Assembly: GCA_934662525.1 (NCBI GenBank)
Contig: CAKUKJ010000020.1
Location: forward strand, 1-13,268
Origin: an uncultured Coriobacteriales bacterium
GTDB taxonomy: Bacteria; Actinomycetota; Coriobacteriia; Coriobacteriales; UMGS124
Direction of reading: 5' to 3'
Length of the DNA: 13,268 bases
Shown: one piece after another, positions 12,773 through 13,268 of the stretch
Numbering within the stretch: the stretch's first letter is position 1
Layout of the letters: each line of letters opens with the position of its first letter
Made by a program: the position numbers and the translations under genes
The notes under the pieces: model-generated
The model's input: only the letters and a program-made list of their open reading frames with translations
Told to the model about the DNA's origin: nothing
Databases searched by the model: none

Positions 12773-13268
12773 TCAGCAAAAGAAGCTGCCCGGCACCGCT
12801 ATGTCGCCCTTCGCCGCCGTCGCGCGAAGGCGTTCCCAGGAGAAGGCTCCGAGCAGCTCTTGGGCGGAGAGGGGCTCGGGCGTGTCGACAAGGCCCGTGA
12901 GGTGGGCCAGTTTGCCGATGAGCGCCTCGGGCGTCCCGAAGTGCGAGCGCATGAAGCCCAGGTCGCAGTCGCGCTCGCGTTTGGAGAGGCGACGCGTGCC
13001 GTCCGGCGCCATGAGCATGGGCAGGTGGGCGTAGCGCGGCGTCGCAAAGCCGAGCAGGCGCTGGAGATAGATCTGTCGGGCACATGAGCCGAGCAGGTCG
13101 CGGCCGCGCACCACGTAGTCAACGCCCATGAGCGCGTCGTCGACGGTGACGGCGAGCTGGTAGGCATGCACATGGTCGCTGCGTCGCACAAGGAAGTCGC
13201 CGCATTCATGGGCCAGGCACTCGCACTGGGTGCCGTATACCTCGTCTAAGAACGATATGGTGCCGGAG
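12773..13268 (-). CDS. gluQ: Glutamyl-Q tRNA(Asp) synthetase-like protein, 5' end cut by the window
   Basis: The frame is open to the window edge and gives the C-terminal 164 residues. It carries segments typical of GluQ-RS: DFLVRRSDHVHAYQLAV, then VDDALMGVDYVVRGRDLL, ARQIYLQRLLG and a KMSKS-like RRLSKRERD. It stops soon after the catalytic domain, without the anticodon-binding domain of full glutamyl-tRNA synthetase (GltX). That short end is the main reason for calling GluQ, which attaches glutamate to queuosine at position 34 of tRNA(Asp). A Cys/His group (CECLAHEC) near the visible N-terminal side fits the zinc-binding insertion of this family. GluQ-RS normally lacks tight KMSKS conservation, so RLSKR is acceptable. 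A gltX relative cannot be excluded without the 5' half. Confidence 0.8.
   Translation of the reverse strand, partial: SGTISFLDEVYGTQCECLAHECGDFLVRRSDHVHAYQLAVTVDDALMGVDYVVRGRDLLGSCARQIYLQRLLGFATPRYAHLPMLMAPDGTRRLSKRERDCDLGFMRSHFGTPEALIGKLAHLTGLVDTPEPLSAQELLGAFSWERLRATAAKGDIAVPGSFFC

Noticed and set aside
1..13268. CRISPR array or insertion sequence
   Set aside because: No evenly spaced direct repeats, transposase or terminal inverted repeats were seen on reading the window.

Overview
The window looks like chromosomal DNA of a high-GC Gram-positive bacterium, most likely class Coriobacteriia (family Eggerthellaceae is my best guess). The reasons are GC-rich third codon positions, frequent GTG/TTG starts behind strong Shine-Dalgarno sites, a eukaryotic-type Ser/Thr kinase next to a DUF3662/FhaA-type protein, and several Tat-exported cell-surface proteins. 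The taxon is inferred; no rRNA or species marker is present.

Layout from left to right. (1) Positions 1-1879, minus strand: a membrane-anchored Ser/Thr protein kinase followed by the first 16 codons of an FhaA-like FHA protein, a signalling pair. (2) 2084-2365, plus: a 93-residue protein with one membrane segment and a Gln/Ala/Ser-rich amphipathic tail, function unknown. (3) 2444-2720: tRNA-Leu(CAG) and tRNA-Ser(TGA), each with its own promoter element and terminator. (4) 2805-4091, plus: an RlmI-type 23S rRNA m5C methyltransferase. (5) 4174-6790, minus: three genes for Tat-exported wall proteins, in transcription order two paralogous peptidoglycan-binding-like proteins and then a CE4 polysaccharide deacetylase. 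(6) 6997-7956, plus: a LysR-family regulator divergent from that operon, with a candidate LysR box in the AT-rich gap between them. (7) 7975-9393, minus: a Tat-exported CapA-family protein. It is divergent from tadA (9457-9993, plus), the tRNA adenosine deaminase. (8) 10088-12397, plus: an RhlE-like DEAD-box RNA helicase followed closely by a lipoprotein with two similar halves and a cysteine cluster near its C-terminus. (9) 12485-13268, minus: tRNA-Ser(GCT) with clear promoter and terminator, and downstream of the window edge the 3' part of a GluQ-type glutamyl-tRNA(Asp) synthetase.

Two themes run through the window. One is translation and RNA: three tRNAs, tadA, gluQ, rlmI and an RNA helicase. 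The other is the cell envelope: the kinase, the deacetylase/binding-protein operon, CapA and the lipoprotein. The best candidate for something undescribed is the LysR-linked operon at 4174-6996. It pairs a polysaccharide deacetylase with two small secreted proteins that look like the binding modules of phage or bacterial lysins without any catalytic domain, and it sits in a stretch visibly less GC-rich than its neighbours. No CRISPR array, insertion sequence, prophage or origin is visible, and no gene-free gap exceeds about 210 bases.
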